Positions 53,801 through 64,000 of a DNA stretch of 64,000 bases are shown here, in pieces. The translations under genes and the position numbers were made by a program. The stretch lies in NCBI RefSeq assembly GCF_035083965.1, contig NC_089724.1, positions 9,728,910 to 9,792,909 of the forward strand. Reading direction: 5' to 3'. Under the pieces are notes generated by a model. The model searched no databases. It saw only the letters and a list, made by a program, of their open reading frames with translations, and had not been told where the DNA came from. The first letter of the stretch is position 1. The number at the start of each line of letters is the position of its first letter. This stretch comes from Branchiostoma lanceolatum (Eukaryota > Chordata > Leptocardii > Amphioxiformes > Branchiostomatidae).

Positions 53801-56800
53801 TCATCGGTCTCTTCCTGTGCTTTACTGGACACAGATATTTTAAAACAGGTGGGATTTTTATTGCACCATTATATTGAAATGTACTAGTACATATCAGTGA
53901 AGGCTAACATAGTAATGAGTTCTGACTTTCAAATGCTTGACATAGTTAAGAAAGAATTCAAAAGCTGCATTGCTGTAAAATGCAGATGTGTTATAAACGA
54001 TAAAGACATTTTACGTATTACTGTATAAGAACCATCCTAACTTTTTTTCATGTCCTGCAGAGCTGTTTATATTTGGTTTCCTGGCAACCATGCTGATCAC
54101 CTTCATCCTCATCTCCATGTACTCAGATGAGAGTCATGCTGGTGAGTCAAGATTTCTCAAAAGATGTTTTGCTGCAGTCGTATAGATAATCCAAGTATTA
54201 TTTTGTAGAAATCTGTCATGTTTTATCATACGTTGATGAAAGTTAGACATCCAGGTAGTAAGATACGCCAAAAATAATTACTCAAGCAACTGGATAAAGT
54301 TTTGAAACAGTCAGACGTTTCAGTCAGTCACTGACGAAAGACAGTGGATGCTGTCTGAAACGTCTGACTGTTTCAAAACTTTATCCAGTTGCTTGAGTAA
54401 TTATTTTTGGCGCATGTTTTATCATGTTTGTATTTTGAGCCAATTTTTCTGCCAAAAATCACTACATCTTCTTGCACTTAAATTACACTTTGATTGTATT
54501 GCATGTCCAAAGACAACAGTTCAATGGCTCGACCCCTGTGCACATGCCAAAAACAGTCTACATCTCCCACATAGTCCGTAGTTGTTAATATTCCATGTTA
54601 TTTGCCGTACATTGTACCTGATGCAATTGTTGTGCAATAAACTTGACTTGACTTGACTTGACTTGACTTGACTATTTTGTGTTGCACTCTCTGGATCATG
54701 TCAAACATTGTGTCTGTTCCTCCTCCCCAGTTCGTGTAGGGATCTCCTGTATGGTAGGATCAGTAGGTGGGATCCTGTGGACCCTGTCAAACATTGTGTC
54801 TGTTCCTCCTCCCCAGTTTGTGTAGGGATCTCCTGTATGGTAGGATCAGTAGGTGGGATCCTGTGGACCCTGTCAAACATTGTGTCTGTTCCTCCTCCCC
54901 AGTTTGTGTAGGGATCTCCTGTATGGTAGGAGCAGTAGGTGGGATCCTGTGGACCCTGTCAAACATTGTGTCTGTTCTTCCCTCTCAGTTCGTGTAGGCA
55001 TCTCCTGTATGGTAGGGGCAGTAGGAGGGATCCTGTGGACCCTGTTCTGGTGGAGGTTTGGGCTGGCAGTTCTGAGTGTCCTGCTGGTCGGCCTGGTGCT
55101 TGGGTACATGTTTGCCTCCATCATCTTCTTCACACCATTTGGTAAGTCAACGATGGTTAGGAGTTTTCTATATTTCAACCTTTAGCACTTTGGCATTCAA
55201 TTCCCTATTGGTTACAGTGTTATATTAGGCAGCAGGGAGAAGGTTTACTAGTATATCAATAAGGAAAGTCTCTAGTGTGTTATGCAATTTGCCTGACTAA
55301 ATCTCGCTCCTAGCTAACCGGTCTATTAATCCCCGGCTACAAGAGATTGTGTAACACAGGCTAGTTAAACAACCCACTTTATAAACACCTGCTTACAATA
55401 GAGACTGAAATATGTGTTTTTGTATACACTTAATAAAATTTCATCTGTGTTGGTAGATAAGGACAAATACTTGTGTTGGAAATTGCAGTTTAGCTTTGAT
55501 ACCGAATGAAGTATATACAGTTTATATACTTTTTATCTATATAACATCTGGCCAATTTTAGATATCTTATTGCTACCACTGACAAATCATGTTTTGCACT
55601 ATTTCAGGGAACCTGAATGTGTGGCTGAATGACTTCAACTATGGCATGTCCTTTGCCTGTGGGATCATGATCATCCCTGTCTTTCTGCTGGCCTTTACAA
55701 AAACTGTGAGCAGAACTCTTCTAATCTTTTATGGACAAAGTTTAGCATCACCTGAAATCTTTCAAAGTTGTCAATGGAATACGTGTTGCCAAAAACATAA
55801 ATGACCAGCTCCTAGCTATGCTGTTAGGCAAAGTTCTGTTAAGATGTGCTGTAGAACTGTGAGGGGGTGGGGAGTTGATGGTACCAGAATGAAAAACAAG
55901 AGAGGCAGTAAAACGTATTGCCATGGCGATGATTGAGTGGCTATATGTAAGTGGTGTTTATGATTCACATTTTTAAGCTATGTTTTGACATATTGCAGCT
56001 AAGGTGCCAGGCCGCGTGTGAGTAACATTCCAGAAATACCAACCCGGTATAGCTGGGATATATGGAATTCTTTGGAACTAAATACATAATATACCTGTTT
56101 GGCGCGCTCCTGAAGCATCGCCAAAAACTGTGAATTACATAAAAGTAGTCAATGGGACATGTGTGATCAACAACATGCAGTGATAGATAAATGTCTAGTT
56201 AAGTTAGGGAGTAAACTTTACATGGTATGCATTTCTTCCTTGATGAAAACTCATCCGTAAGAGTTCTTAATTTTTACTGCATGTGATGACTATACCGGTA
56301 TCACCACCTTCTGCCATTGCCCTCTTATCGACATGTTTCCTTGTTTCCATCAGTTAAGTATCGTGTCCTGTTCCGTGATTGGCTCGTACGCAGTCATCCT
56401 GGCGCTGGATGCATACCTGTACACATGCCTGTCTTACATCGCTCTCAATCCTATCAAGAGGGCTGTGGCACAGGACTTCAGGGTAGCTGTCATCAGTGCA
56501 CCATTCCAGGTCAAAGGTATGGTGCAGTGCTGCCCCCTAGTGGCAAGTAAGGGTAGTGCAACCTTTGAATGAAAAGTACCACATACATCATTTAGCAAGA
56601 AATGTGTTGTAGTTGAGCCTCCCACACAAAGACTGCAGTGTTACATGTACACCATATTGATTCGATTATATAGATGACATCCTCCAGGAACCCCAAAACT
56701 GATGGGAGCAAAAATTTGGCCCCCAATAAAGTTACCCTCATTATGAAATCTAAGTGGTTAGGATGGTTGAACACATGACTATTGAAATGCACTGGTGTAC

Positions 56801-57264
56801 CGAACAATAGATTCTTCATCTCTGCTCTTTAACATCTCCTTCTTTGACTTTGGAATTGAATTGAATCAGCATGGCCTTACTGGAAAATCAAATCATCGTG
56901 ATTTAACCACAGCTTGTATTTGTAGTGCAGCACTTCATAATCAGGGAGCCCAGATCCATGTGTGTACTCTACATGCAACCACAAAACCCTCTGGAACATT
57001 CATTGATGTTACACAATCCTGACAGATTACGTCCTGGTGGCGCTGTGGGTGCTGTTGAGCATCCTGGGAGCGGTGAGTCAGTTCTACCGGGAGCGCGGGC
57101 GCGAGGACTTCCCGCCGTGCCCGTACGAGCTCTACAGGAAGAAACGGCAGGAGTCGCTGCCGCAGCCAAACATCCAGCAGCCAGACCAGCAGGACAGGGA
57201 GGAGACAGAGCCACTGCTTAGCAACCAGGAGGCTCCAACATATGTCATCAATCATGTGACATGA
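50848..57264 (+). CDS. TM7SF3: TM7SF3 orthologue, seven-transmembrane protein, 10 exons
   Basis: Predicted 561 aa (human 570). Exons: 50848-50938, 51496-51804, 52650-52939, 53329-53503, 53762-53848, 54061-54141, 54989-55141, 55608-55705, 56354-56516, 57026-57264; phases join. A signal peptide (WWCLVAVFFSTLMTLDA) precedes an extracellular domain with many N-glycosylation sites and family motifs DPIPGACNQEFPL, YDVYQYYLPE, GQGVIYNVIVRDP and SASYIPVHTYACSF. Seven hydrophobic helices follow, including GGILWTLFWWRFG, FASIIFFTPFGNL and SVIGSYAVILALDAYLYTCL. The cytoplasmic tail has YRERGREDFPPCPYELY and ends with ETEPLLSN, an acidic dileucine-like sorting signal comparable to the human TPLLL end. 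Human TM7SF3 has been tied to cell survival under ER stress; molecular activity is unclear. Odd: an exon 7 acceptor array, and a rearranged copy of the exon 1 and 2 edges inside intron 2. Confidence 0.93.
51324..51527 (+). repeat. inverted-repeat arm A (intron 1 end and exon 2 start of TM7SF3)
   Basis: This 204-bp segment, containing the real exon 2 acceptor TTTCAG|AAATATCGC, reappears inverted at 51866-52079 with few differences and one roughly 10-base insertion. The two arms enclose most of exon 2. Confidence 0.9.
51845..51864. repeat. (GT)n microsatellite
   Basis: About nine GT units at the left breakpoint of the inverted copy; another GT-rich run lies at 52225-52240 at the right breakpoint of the direct copy. 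Confidence 0.9.
51866..52224 (+). repeat. composite duplication in TM7SF3 intron 2: inverted exon 2 edge plus direct exon 1 edge
   Basis: 51866-52079 is the inverted copy of 51324-51527. It is followed without a gap by 52080-52224, a direct copy of 50871-51015 (145 bases, about one mismatch) holding the second half of exon 1, its GTAAAT donor and the start of intron 1. Both ends of the block sit on GT repeats. The high identity shows it is recent or haplotype-specific. Confidence 0.88.
54266..54412. mobile_element. foldback element with perfect 58-bp arms
   Basis: 54266-54323 (starts CGCCAAAAATAATTACTCAA) is exactly inverted at 54355-54412. The spacer includes CACTGACGAAAGACAGTGG. It is in TM7SF3 intron 6. 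A related solo arm lies at 48082. Confidence 0.88.
54642..54673. repeat. (CTTGA)n microsatellite
   Basis: Six CTTGA units following GTGCAATAAA; the layout looks like the tail of a retroposon. It lies only a few bases upstream of the exon 7 array. Confidence 0.8.
54680..55046 (+). repeat. 86-bp tandem array spanning the TM7SF3 exon 7 acceptor
   Basis: Exon-like starts fall exactly 86 bp apart at 54731, 54817, 54903 and the real 54989. Each unit has about 29 intron bases ending in CCTCCCCAG or CCTCTCAG and 57 exon bases encoding VRVGISCMVG(A/S)VGGILWTL. The copies are nearly identical. Because 86 is not a multiple of three, entry at an upstream copy runs into GTG TAG in the next one. Confidence 0.95.
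55175..55247. mobile_element. short MITE, AACCTTTAGCACT family (copy 3)
   Basis: CAACCTTTAGCACTTTGG to GCAGGGAGAAGGTTT; a shortened version of the copies at 15155 and 21561. TM7SF3 intron 7. Confidence 0.5.
55291..55364. mobile_element. short repeat, GCCTGACTAAATC...TAACACAGGCTA family (copy 2)
   Basis: GCCTGACTAAATCTCGC to GATTGTGTAACACAGGCTAG, matching the ends of the 33916 copy. Confidence 0.5.
56649..56878. mobile_element. diverged relative of the 18553 MITE
   Basis: ATTGATTCGATTATATAGAT, GATGACATCC and TTCTTTGACTTTGGAATTGA match the 420-bp element; the right end is AATCAGCATGGCC. The middle is shorter. TM7SF3 intron 9. Confidence 0.6.
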
Positions 57265-58744
57265 TGTGATTTACTGTTGACCAATCACAAATTTACAATA
57301 CAGGGGACCTTTGAAATTGGCATGATGGGAACAATGGACTACATGGTCAAGACCACTTGGACTGTTTTTGTTTTGTTATGACATTTTAAAAAGTCAGTGA
57401 CTCAACAAATATTGGAGCTTTTTATGAAGATGTAACTGTGCAAAGTAAATATTGTAGTATTTGTAAAGCTGTGCATACCATACAAGGGAACTATATTTAT
57501 CATGTAATGTTCCTTTGGGGTTTGGCATAAGGCAAGCCACATTTTCACCCCCAAAATCTGACTCCCAGGCCGGACCCTTGCTTAGTTTTCTGAGAAAACA
57601 GATTTGAATAGTAGTCATTGGTTGTTTTGAGGTGTAGGGAATGTATGGGTATTTATAGATGTGTTATGTGGTATTGTAGTAGAAAAGACAAGTTATCAAT
57701 TACAAAGTTGTCTCTAAACCATAAGCGAAATTCTTACAAGTAGCTGAAGGAACAAATTTCTTACAACTGGCTGTAGGAGTCACAGTAATTTTTCTCTAAT
57801 TCTAAAAATGAGGAAATGGAAAAAAAAAAGTTTTTTACTCAAGTATTGCTTATTTCTTTAATCATTTGTTTTTACATGGTATACAAAGCATAAAGAACAA
57901 AGTACCACTTCTCAACTGTGTCTACAATAGTTTGAGGTCAAAAATAGCTTTAGAAGGTATTATGTTCTATATTGACACTATATAGGGCAACAATATAAAC
58001 TTTGTAGTTCAGAGTATCATATTTTCATCGAATCAATGCTATGCTTTAGTTTTCCTCCATTATTAGTATTTCCCACTGGATTCATGAAAAGGTCTTTTAG
58101 ACTATACTAAAATGTTTGATATATTTTATACTTAAGACATCATACAAATCAATGAGGAAGGAAAGTCTGTATTTCTGTATGAAAGAGTTTGTTTGAAAGT
58201 ATTATCTATAAACAGCAGTGAGCTGAGTGTATCTTTATCAGCATTATGTGTGTATGTAGTTTTGACATGAAAACAGCATAGCCTGAAAAACGTTTAGTAT
58301 ACGTGAGTTAGGTATATTTTTATACACCCAAAATACATGCACATTGTATACATTGTGGATACTCTCACAGATCATGTTCTCTGCTACAAAGAATGGAGCC
58401 ATGTTTATTGTAGCAGATAAGATTTACTATCCCAAAACTTGGACATCATTTGTATGAATATGTATTAAAAGGCAATGGTTTTACTGTCATTTCAGAAAAA
58501 AATTACCTTTGTCTTTTTTCTTATTTACAATTTTCGACCCTCTCTATTATATACGAAATGTTACCAGGGTTATATCTAGACAGTTGTGAAATTGGCCATA
58601 CGTTTATTCTGTTTGACAGAGAAGGTAATTTTACTAACTATGCTTCGAGATCACTCACAATGTGTCTGTTCTGATAATCTTTCTCACTGCAGATTTCATA
58701 GTTTACTACATAATATTGTTATCTATTTTGTTATTTATATGCAG

Positions 58745-59376
58745 TAGGGATGTGTACTTCTGGTATCCATGCAGTACTGGTATATTACTGCGAAAATCAT
58801 ATAGGTACAGGTACCGGAATATCAAATACTGATATTGTACCTGAATAGATTACACTCAAGTGTATAACTTTTTTACTTATTTTGTTACTAAAAACATATT
58901 ATTCCTACCACAAAATTCAGCAGTGGAAAAGATGAAAACATTGTGTGGTGGTTGAAATCGTCACCATTCTGATTTGAGATCCTCTCAAAAGCATCGTGGT
59001 TCTCTGCGTAAGATACCGTAGGGCCCTGTCACACTTGTGCATATATTCAAGTGCGCGTGAGTTGCGCATTAACATTTTTTTTGGTTTAAGTAAGGTTTTC
59101 GGGGAAAAGTTGTTTTCTACTTTGACCCACCGTTGTGCAGCATAGTGATCGAACCTAAGAGTCACTTATTCATCTGCAAACTTATTCTAAACCAAAAACA
59201 TGTTAATACGCAACTCATGCGGACTTGTATATACGCACAAGTGTGACAGGGGCTTTAAGTCTGAAGAAACTGTTAACTTTTTATTTGAATAGTTGAGGTA
59301 CAGATGAAAGTCCGAATCTGTACCAAGCTAAACCTCTGTACCTGTACTTGATGTTACATTTAGAAACACATCCCTA
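58745..59376. mobile_element. hAT-like element with TAGGGATGTGT ends
   Basis: TAGGGATGTGT at 58745 is inverted as ACACATCCCTA at 59366-59376. Subterminal GGTACAGGTACC- and CTGTACCTGTAC-rich blocks correspond. No transposase. It is interrupted by the foldback at 59021-59255. Confidence 0.65.
59021..59255. mobile_element. foldback element nested in the 58745 element
   Basis: GGGCCCTGTCACACTTGTGC is mirrored by GCACAAGTGTGACAGGGGC. Inner arms GAGTTGCGCATTAACAT and ATGTTAATACGCAACTC also pair. Confidence 0.75.
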
Positions 59377-59841
59377 TTGTCCAGCATTATGCTCCAGGCT
59401 AATGATTGATGAAAGGAAAGTCGGAAATTATCACGTCATGTGTGCGTCGTGCCCAGTGGTCCACATCAGCTTGATAACGTTGGGAACTTCTTATTAAGAG
59501 TTGACGGCGCATTAATTCCCTCCGTCATCACAGCCGTCGACGGGAAAGTTGCACAACTTGAAATCAAAACGTCCGCGGATGCGTGGCGATTATGACAGAA
59601 TTTAAAGTGCCCGGTCATAGCTAAGGTAAACTGGAGACGCTGGAACTTGTCTCATCTTTCAGACCAAACGACCTACATGCATGTTATTTGTCGGATGTTT
59701 CGGATGTCACTATGCTTTGGGGGGTCACTTAGCAATCATTTGTAGACACAAAAGGATGTCTTGGTTTCCAACACCTGGGGCATACCTGCGTGTTAGCTGT
59801 CAGTACTTTTTAGTTAGCCAGAACACTATAATGTCCTTGGT

Positions 59842-59955
59842 TAGCCTGGGTGCCATCCTAACTACCGGTATCCCATACTCGCACCCAAACAAAATATTTT
59901 GTAAGGGAACGAGAATGGGAAACCCGGTAAACTAAATAGGACAGCACCCGGGCTA
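59842..59955. mobile_element. foldback MITE, TAGCCTGGGTGCCAT family
   Basis: TAGCCTGGGTGCCATCCTAA to GGACAGCACCCGGGCTA; ACTACCGGTATCCCAT pairs with the inner right arm. Sixth family member in the window. Confidence 0.65.
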
Positions 59956-60843
59956 ACTTCTAGTGCGTCTCACGCGTCGAAAAATAGCGAGACAAATAGA
60001 CAATCCAAGCCTGCGAGTGAATAGCTACATACAGCAGTACTACATGATGTTACGAGGGAAATGATGCTTCTCAAAATATCTTCTCGAACTAAAGGTGATT
60101 ACCCATCTGTAGGAACTCATGACAAGGGGCTTCTCCAGACATCACTCATCAGACGAGCTGGCAACAAATTAGAATTAAAATTACCCTTTTTGGGGAAGTT
60201 AACGCATCTCATACCACCTGTTGGCGCGCCTTTAGACAGAAGATGTGCATACCTGTTATTGTTTAGGTGTGATGAAGTGGAAAGTGACCCAGGTGACAAC
60301 ACAGGCAGGCACTGTGTTTCTAGGATGTCAACATCTCTTACTAGGCCGCGGGATTTACCGGTATCTATATGATATACGTCGTTCATCCAGTGTTTTGACT
60401 GAGAGGGCAAAGGTTAAGACGTTTCTAAAAAAAGAAGGTGTGATGACAATCGACTCTTAATCTCCTTGTGGTATCTTTAAATGTATATGTCTTTGTTCAA
60501 AGAGATGAAAGATATTCGAGAATGAGTGAATAGTTGAAATGTTGGGCTCGACAATTTTCTCATTACTGTTTTTATCAGGACGCAATCGCATGTAAAAATT
60601 GACAACGTCCATGGCTACCAACACTTGAGACTTGAATAACGAACTCCGCCCCTCCTACCACACTGCTACTTATTGACACTTTTCTTCATTACTAAACATG
60701 CCATTACCATTAGTGTAATCACAAAAATTACACAAACGTACAAAAGCCTAAAGGTTTCGTTTGACGTAGGTTAACACACAAATTAACGCTGTTGAAATAC
60801 TTCCGACGATTACCATATACGGGCAGCAAGTTCGAGGCCGCTG

Positions 60844-60851
60844 TGACGTCA
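60844..60851 (+). promoter_or_regulatory. CRE octamer upstream of the TRIM-like gene
   Basis: A perfect TGACGTCA 203 bases before the start codon, in a locally GC-rich stretch. Followed by two copies of GACCCATCCC at 60866 and 60902. A plausible promoter-proximal element. Confidence 0.4.
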
Positions 60852-61053
60852 TGTTCAGGCGATGAGACCCATCCCGTGTTCCCTCCTTGTTAGGAAGGTA
60901 TGACCCATCCCACCTGACTCAACCGCCCGGCTTTGTACCGACACAGAACAATAGAACTAGCTGGGCCCAAATAATTGCCCGGGCTGAAAATTGCTTTCGC
61001 TTGAAGTGTAGCGCTGGCGAGTGGCGCAGACGGACTGGGATCAAGCGCTCGAC

Positions 61054-61488
61054 ATGGCTTGTGTCGCTCTGACGCAGATATCAGACGATCTTTTGCAATG
61101 CGGGATCTGCAAGAAGGACTTTAACAGACCCAAGCTGCTGCCTTGTCTTCACTCTTTCTGCGAAAACTGCCTTACCAAGCACTTGGACGAGTCTCCAAGG
61201 AACGGAGAAGAGTACGAGGAGGTCCCGGCATGTCTGAAGTGCCCTGTCTGTTCGACGGAGGTGCCCGTGCCCGACGTAGACGACCTACAATGGCTGAAGG
61301 ACAACCACTTCATCGTGTCTCTCGCCAACAGCGTGGAGATCCAGAAGAGGCTGATAAAGTCAGACGTGGTGTGTAACGTGTGTGACGGCGGGCAGAAGGC
61401 CACGGCCCGCTGCCTGCACTGCGAGGAGTTCCTGTGTGCCGAGTGTGTGTCCGCCCACCAGAGAGTCAAGCTCACACGAGACCACCAG
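61054..61488 (+). CDS. TRIM-like RING/B-box protein, first coding exon (3' part outside window)
   Basis: 145 codons from ATG 61054 to a good donor (CACCAG|GTGAGA). RING C3HC4: Cys16, Cys19, Cys31, His33, Cys36, Cys39, Cys63, Cys66, with the sequence LLPCLHSFCENCL and CPVC; the loop between the third and fourth pairs is long and acidic. A B-box follows: Cys107, Cys110, Cys120, Cys123, Cys128, Cys131, His135, His144. This order is that of TRIM proteins, which act as ubiquitin E3 ligases. The coiled coil and C-terminal domain that would define the subfamily are missing, so no symbol is given. An in-frame GTG at 61021 precedes the ATG but there is no reason to use it. Confidence 0.8.
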
Positions 61489-64000
61489 GTGAGACCCTGT
61501 ACTGTGTCTAAGACACAATTCACTTATTACCTCTTAATTCATTAATTCAACAAAACGTACCTGTACTCGTACGGCACATATTATCTTTGAGTTCTGCAGT
61601 GATGAAGGTCGACGAGATCGACTGAAATTCATGGTGAGTGCTTTCTTTGTGCTGGAACAAAGTTCAAATTGTACAATTATGTATTCTACCAACACAGATG
61701 AGTGAATCTCTAAGTTGTGTTTTTGTTTGCTTTGTTTTGTACCTCGATTTCGACCTGTCAGAATTGTGCGACACGATTTTAGACCGCGTCCATATCGTAC
61801 ACGTAGACGCAGATGCGATGTTTTTCTTAGTACGAATCCAAAGCATCGTTTAAACAAAGCATCGTTTAAACACACCATACAACACACAGAGAGAGGGACA
61901 TCAAAGCTGTGGCCAGAATACCCTCCCGAGTGTAAAATGTTGTCTGACATCATACATTAAACACAAAAACCCTCTGGCGCAACTACGCACTGACTTAGTC
62001 AGCTGGGTGTCATTATATAGAGGTCACTTGTCACACCCCCTTACGGTTTTCTCGTTCTTTCCAACATTCCATAGTCCCCTCCCACCCTGTCGATTAGCTC
62101 AGGTCTTTCTGATTGCACAATAGTAACTTTACCATAATTAAGGACAAGTCTTTGCCACTGTTCATTGTTGTCAAAAACACTTCGCGATTTTACTGGCATC
62201 TAATTGTAGACAAGAAGTGTCGCACAGAGGACATATTCTGTGCAGTCAGGCAAGAGGCATCCTTGAGATATTTGTGCATACCCGTGCTCCAATTGCAGCA
62301 TATACCTTGTAGACATGACTGAATAATTGCAAGCTGTAAAACATACCAGCTTTTAAGGCCTATGACTGAGAGCGCCTGCATTTAATACCAGTGTACAATT
62401 CATGTTGTGGTTATCCTTGATGAGAAAATAGTATTAAGTGTTCCTGATAGATTTAATGGTGCATCTTTAAACGGTACTTACCTTCAGTATCTTTTATCTC
62501 AGGACTACGTAAGCATACCAGACTGCAGTTATGATATCTACTTAACATAATTCCACCAGGGTAAAGTTACATAATTCAGCCACCCTGAAAAGATACGTCC
62601 AAACAGATCTTCCACCCAACGTCCCCCAGTATAACACACTCCCGTATTATATAACTGTGCATACATGGGGGTGTTGTACTAGAGATCTATCAAATCCACT
62701 GTTTTTCACGGTGGTGGATTTATGTAACCCAACGGATTAATGTTTATGGAAGTTATACCGATGAAACCAATTCTTGATTTCAATATTCATTTGTTATATT
62801 CAAAGCTTCTGAAAAGTCCCCGTCAATATATATATATGCATCCGAGAAAAACAACCTCTAGCGTGACGTCTCTTGGAGCAGAGGTCAATCCACTTAAGCC
62901 TGTGATCTTGCAGTAGTTACATTTGACTTGCTGATCATCTCCAAAACATTGTTATGTCGTAATAGCTACAAGCATATCTTATTTTGAATATGTGTAACCT
63001 GTAAAATGTAGGATATACAAGCACTTCAATATTATGACAACTAAATGTGCTCATGTTGAAATTATAACAATCATGCACAGCAGATGTATGGAAAAGCAAA
63101 ATAGGCTGATTGCGTATTTGTTGGCACTGTTTGTCAGGAGAAGCACTATTAGGACTGTTACCGAAATAGATACTTGGCAGATCAGTGGACAGTTAGAACG
63201 AAAACACAACACTTAAGGGGGTGCTAGCTCTACAAAACATGCTTGTCATCTTGGAAGCGACAACGGGCATATTATCTCCTATGTTTTTCTCCTGTTTGGA
63301 AAAATGCTTTTCTTGTGGGCAGCATTTATCATATAGCACAACAGAGTCAACGGCCAACATAAGCGGTATTCAAATAGCTGTTAACGCACCGTATTTCACG
63401 GTCTACAAAACTTGATTGCATTTTTGTTTACTCAAACGCTGAACGAGCTTCGACGATGTTTGCGATCAAGCACCGAAACATACTCATACATGAGGGTAGC
63501 GTACACATGCGTGCATGCACTGCACACCTCCAAACGCATAAGACAAAGAAAACGCCATTTTCAGAAGGAAGTGGCTTCCACATATTTCATGCGTGTGTGT
63601 TGCGTGACAAATTTACCAGGGAGGCAGTGTGTAGTGACCCCTATGTCATATGACAACATGACATCGGTATCTTTGCCCTTGGGGTAGTAACAGTTATAGT
63701 AGTGTCCCTCTATATCTAGTCCTAGTCAATTGTCTTATAAAATATTATAAAAGGTACACACCATTGTACATGGACCCTTGGAAAGTATTTCCTTCAACAT
63801 CTTTTAAAGGAATATAACTGATATCAATTTAATTATTGATGGCTGTCTCTTTTACGAGGTGCAGGTGTTCAAAAATAGACTAAAACAGATCTATTGTTAT
63901 GAGGACGCTACCAGATCATGTCCAAAGTCTTCTCGAAGTCCCCGAGTCAGTGTCTTATTGAATCTGATGCACATAATCTGCTTCTTTATGCAACCGAAGT
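61489..64000. other. probable TRIM-gene intron up to window end
   Basis: No exon continuing the B-box/coiled-coil region was recognised. Several 60-140-codon open frames occur (for example 61534-61953 minus and 63412-63687 plus) but none shows a known motif. The stretch is AT-rich, without the clear foldback elements seen elsewhere. Confidence 0.45.

Larger units (their letters stand above)
57265..61053. other. TM7SF3 3' UTR and intergenic region
   Basis: AT-rich to 58740, with no gene or clear AATAAA recognised. Then come a nested pair of elements (58745-59376), a TAGCCTGGG MITE (59842-59955) and a GC-richer stretch near 60840 containing TGACGTCA upstream of the TRIM-like gene. No coding frame in it resembles a known family. 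Confidence 0.55.

Noticed and set aside
54680..55046. CRISPR-like array of regular 86-bp repeats
   Set aside because: No unique spacers, eukaryotic context, and the unit is an exon 7 junction.
61534..61953. 139-codon minus-strand ORF after the TRIM exon
   Set aside because: No known motif; overlapping open frames on both strands suggest chance.

Overview
This is animal nuclear DNA: intron-rich genes with GT-AG splice sites, about 2-20 kb each, separated and interrupted by AT-rich sequence full of short foldback elements. The gene set (AHCY, TMEM117, TM7SF3, an SLC6 transporter, a TRIM-type RING/B-box gene) is chordate-like. The dense foldback elements and the splice-junction-spanning minisatellites point to a cephalochordate (amphioxus, Branchiostoma). 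The species call is inference from style; no search was run.

Layout. 1-4824: mostly non-coding, with tRNA-like relics, a hAT-like element and an orphan CRE/TATA promoter module. 4825-22849 (+): 15-exon SLC6-family symporter, 694 aa. 22850-26108: intergenic, with a perfect 42-bp palindrome and a minisatellite. 26109-30734 (+): 8-exon S-adenosylhomocysteine hydrolase, 433 aa, complete. 33045-50024 (-): 7-exon TMEM117 orthologue, 615 aa, convergent with AHCY; its intron 4 holds a CR1/L2-like LINE fragment and its intron 1 holds nested DNA transposons. 50848-57264 (+): 10-exon TM7SF3 orthologue, 561 aa, head-to-head with TMEM117 across 823 bp. 57265-61053: transposon-rich intergenic. 61054-61488 (+): first coding exon of a TRIM-like RING/B-box protein that continues past the window.

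Most striking pattern. Four of the five genes carry a tandem array whose unit straddles an exon-intron junction, so extra splice sites lie beside the real one: SLC6 exon 2 acceptor, AHCY exon 7 acceptor, TMEM117 exon 4 donor and TM7SF3 exon 7 acceptor. In the copies I translated, use of a decoy site leads to an early stop. TM7SF3 also carries a recent inverted-plus-direct copy of its exon 1/exon 2 junctions inside intron 2. I recall an amphioxus Adh report of 'mirage' minisatellites spanning exon-intron borders; this window suggests the phenomenon is common, with self-truncating decoys.

The genes are not an operon and share no evident pathway. AHCY is cytosolic methyl-cycle metabolism, SLC6, TMEM117 and TM7SF3 are multi-pass membrane proteins, and the TRIM gene is a likely ubiquitin ligase. 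All exon models were built by eye from splice sites, reading phase and family resemblance.
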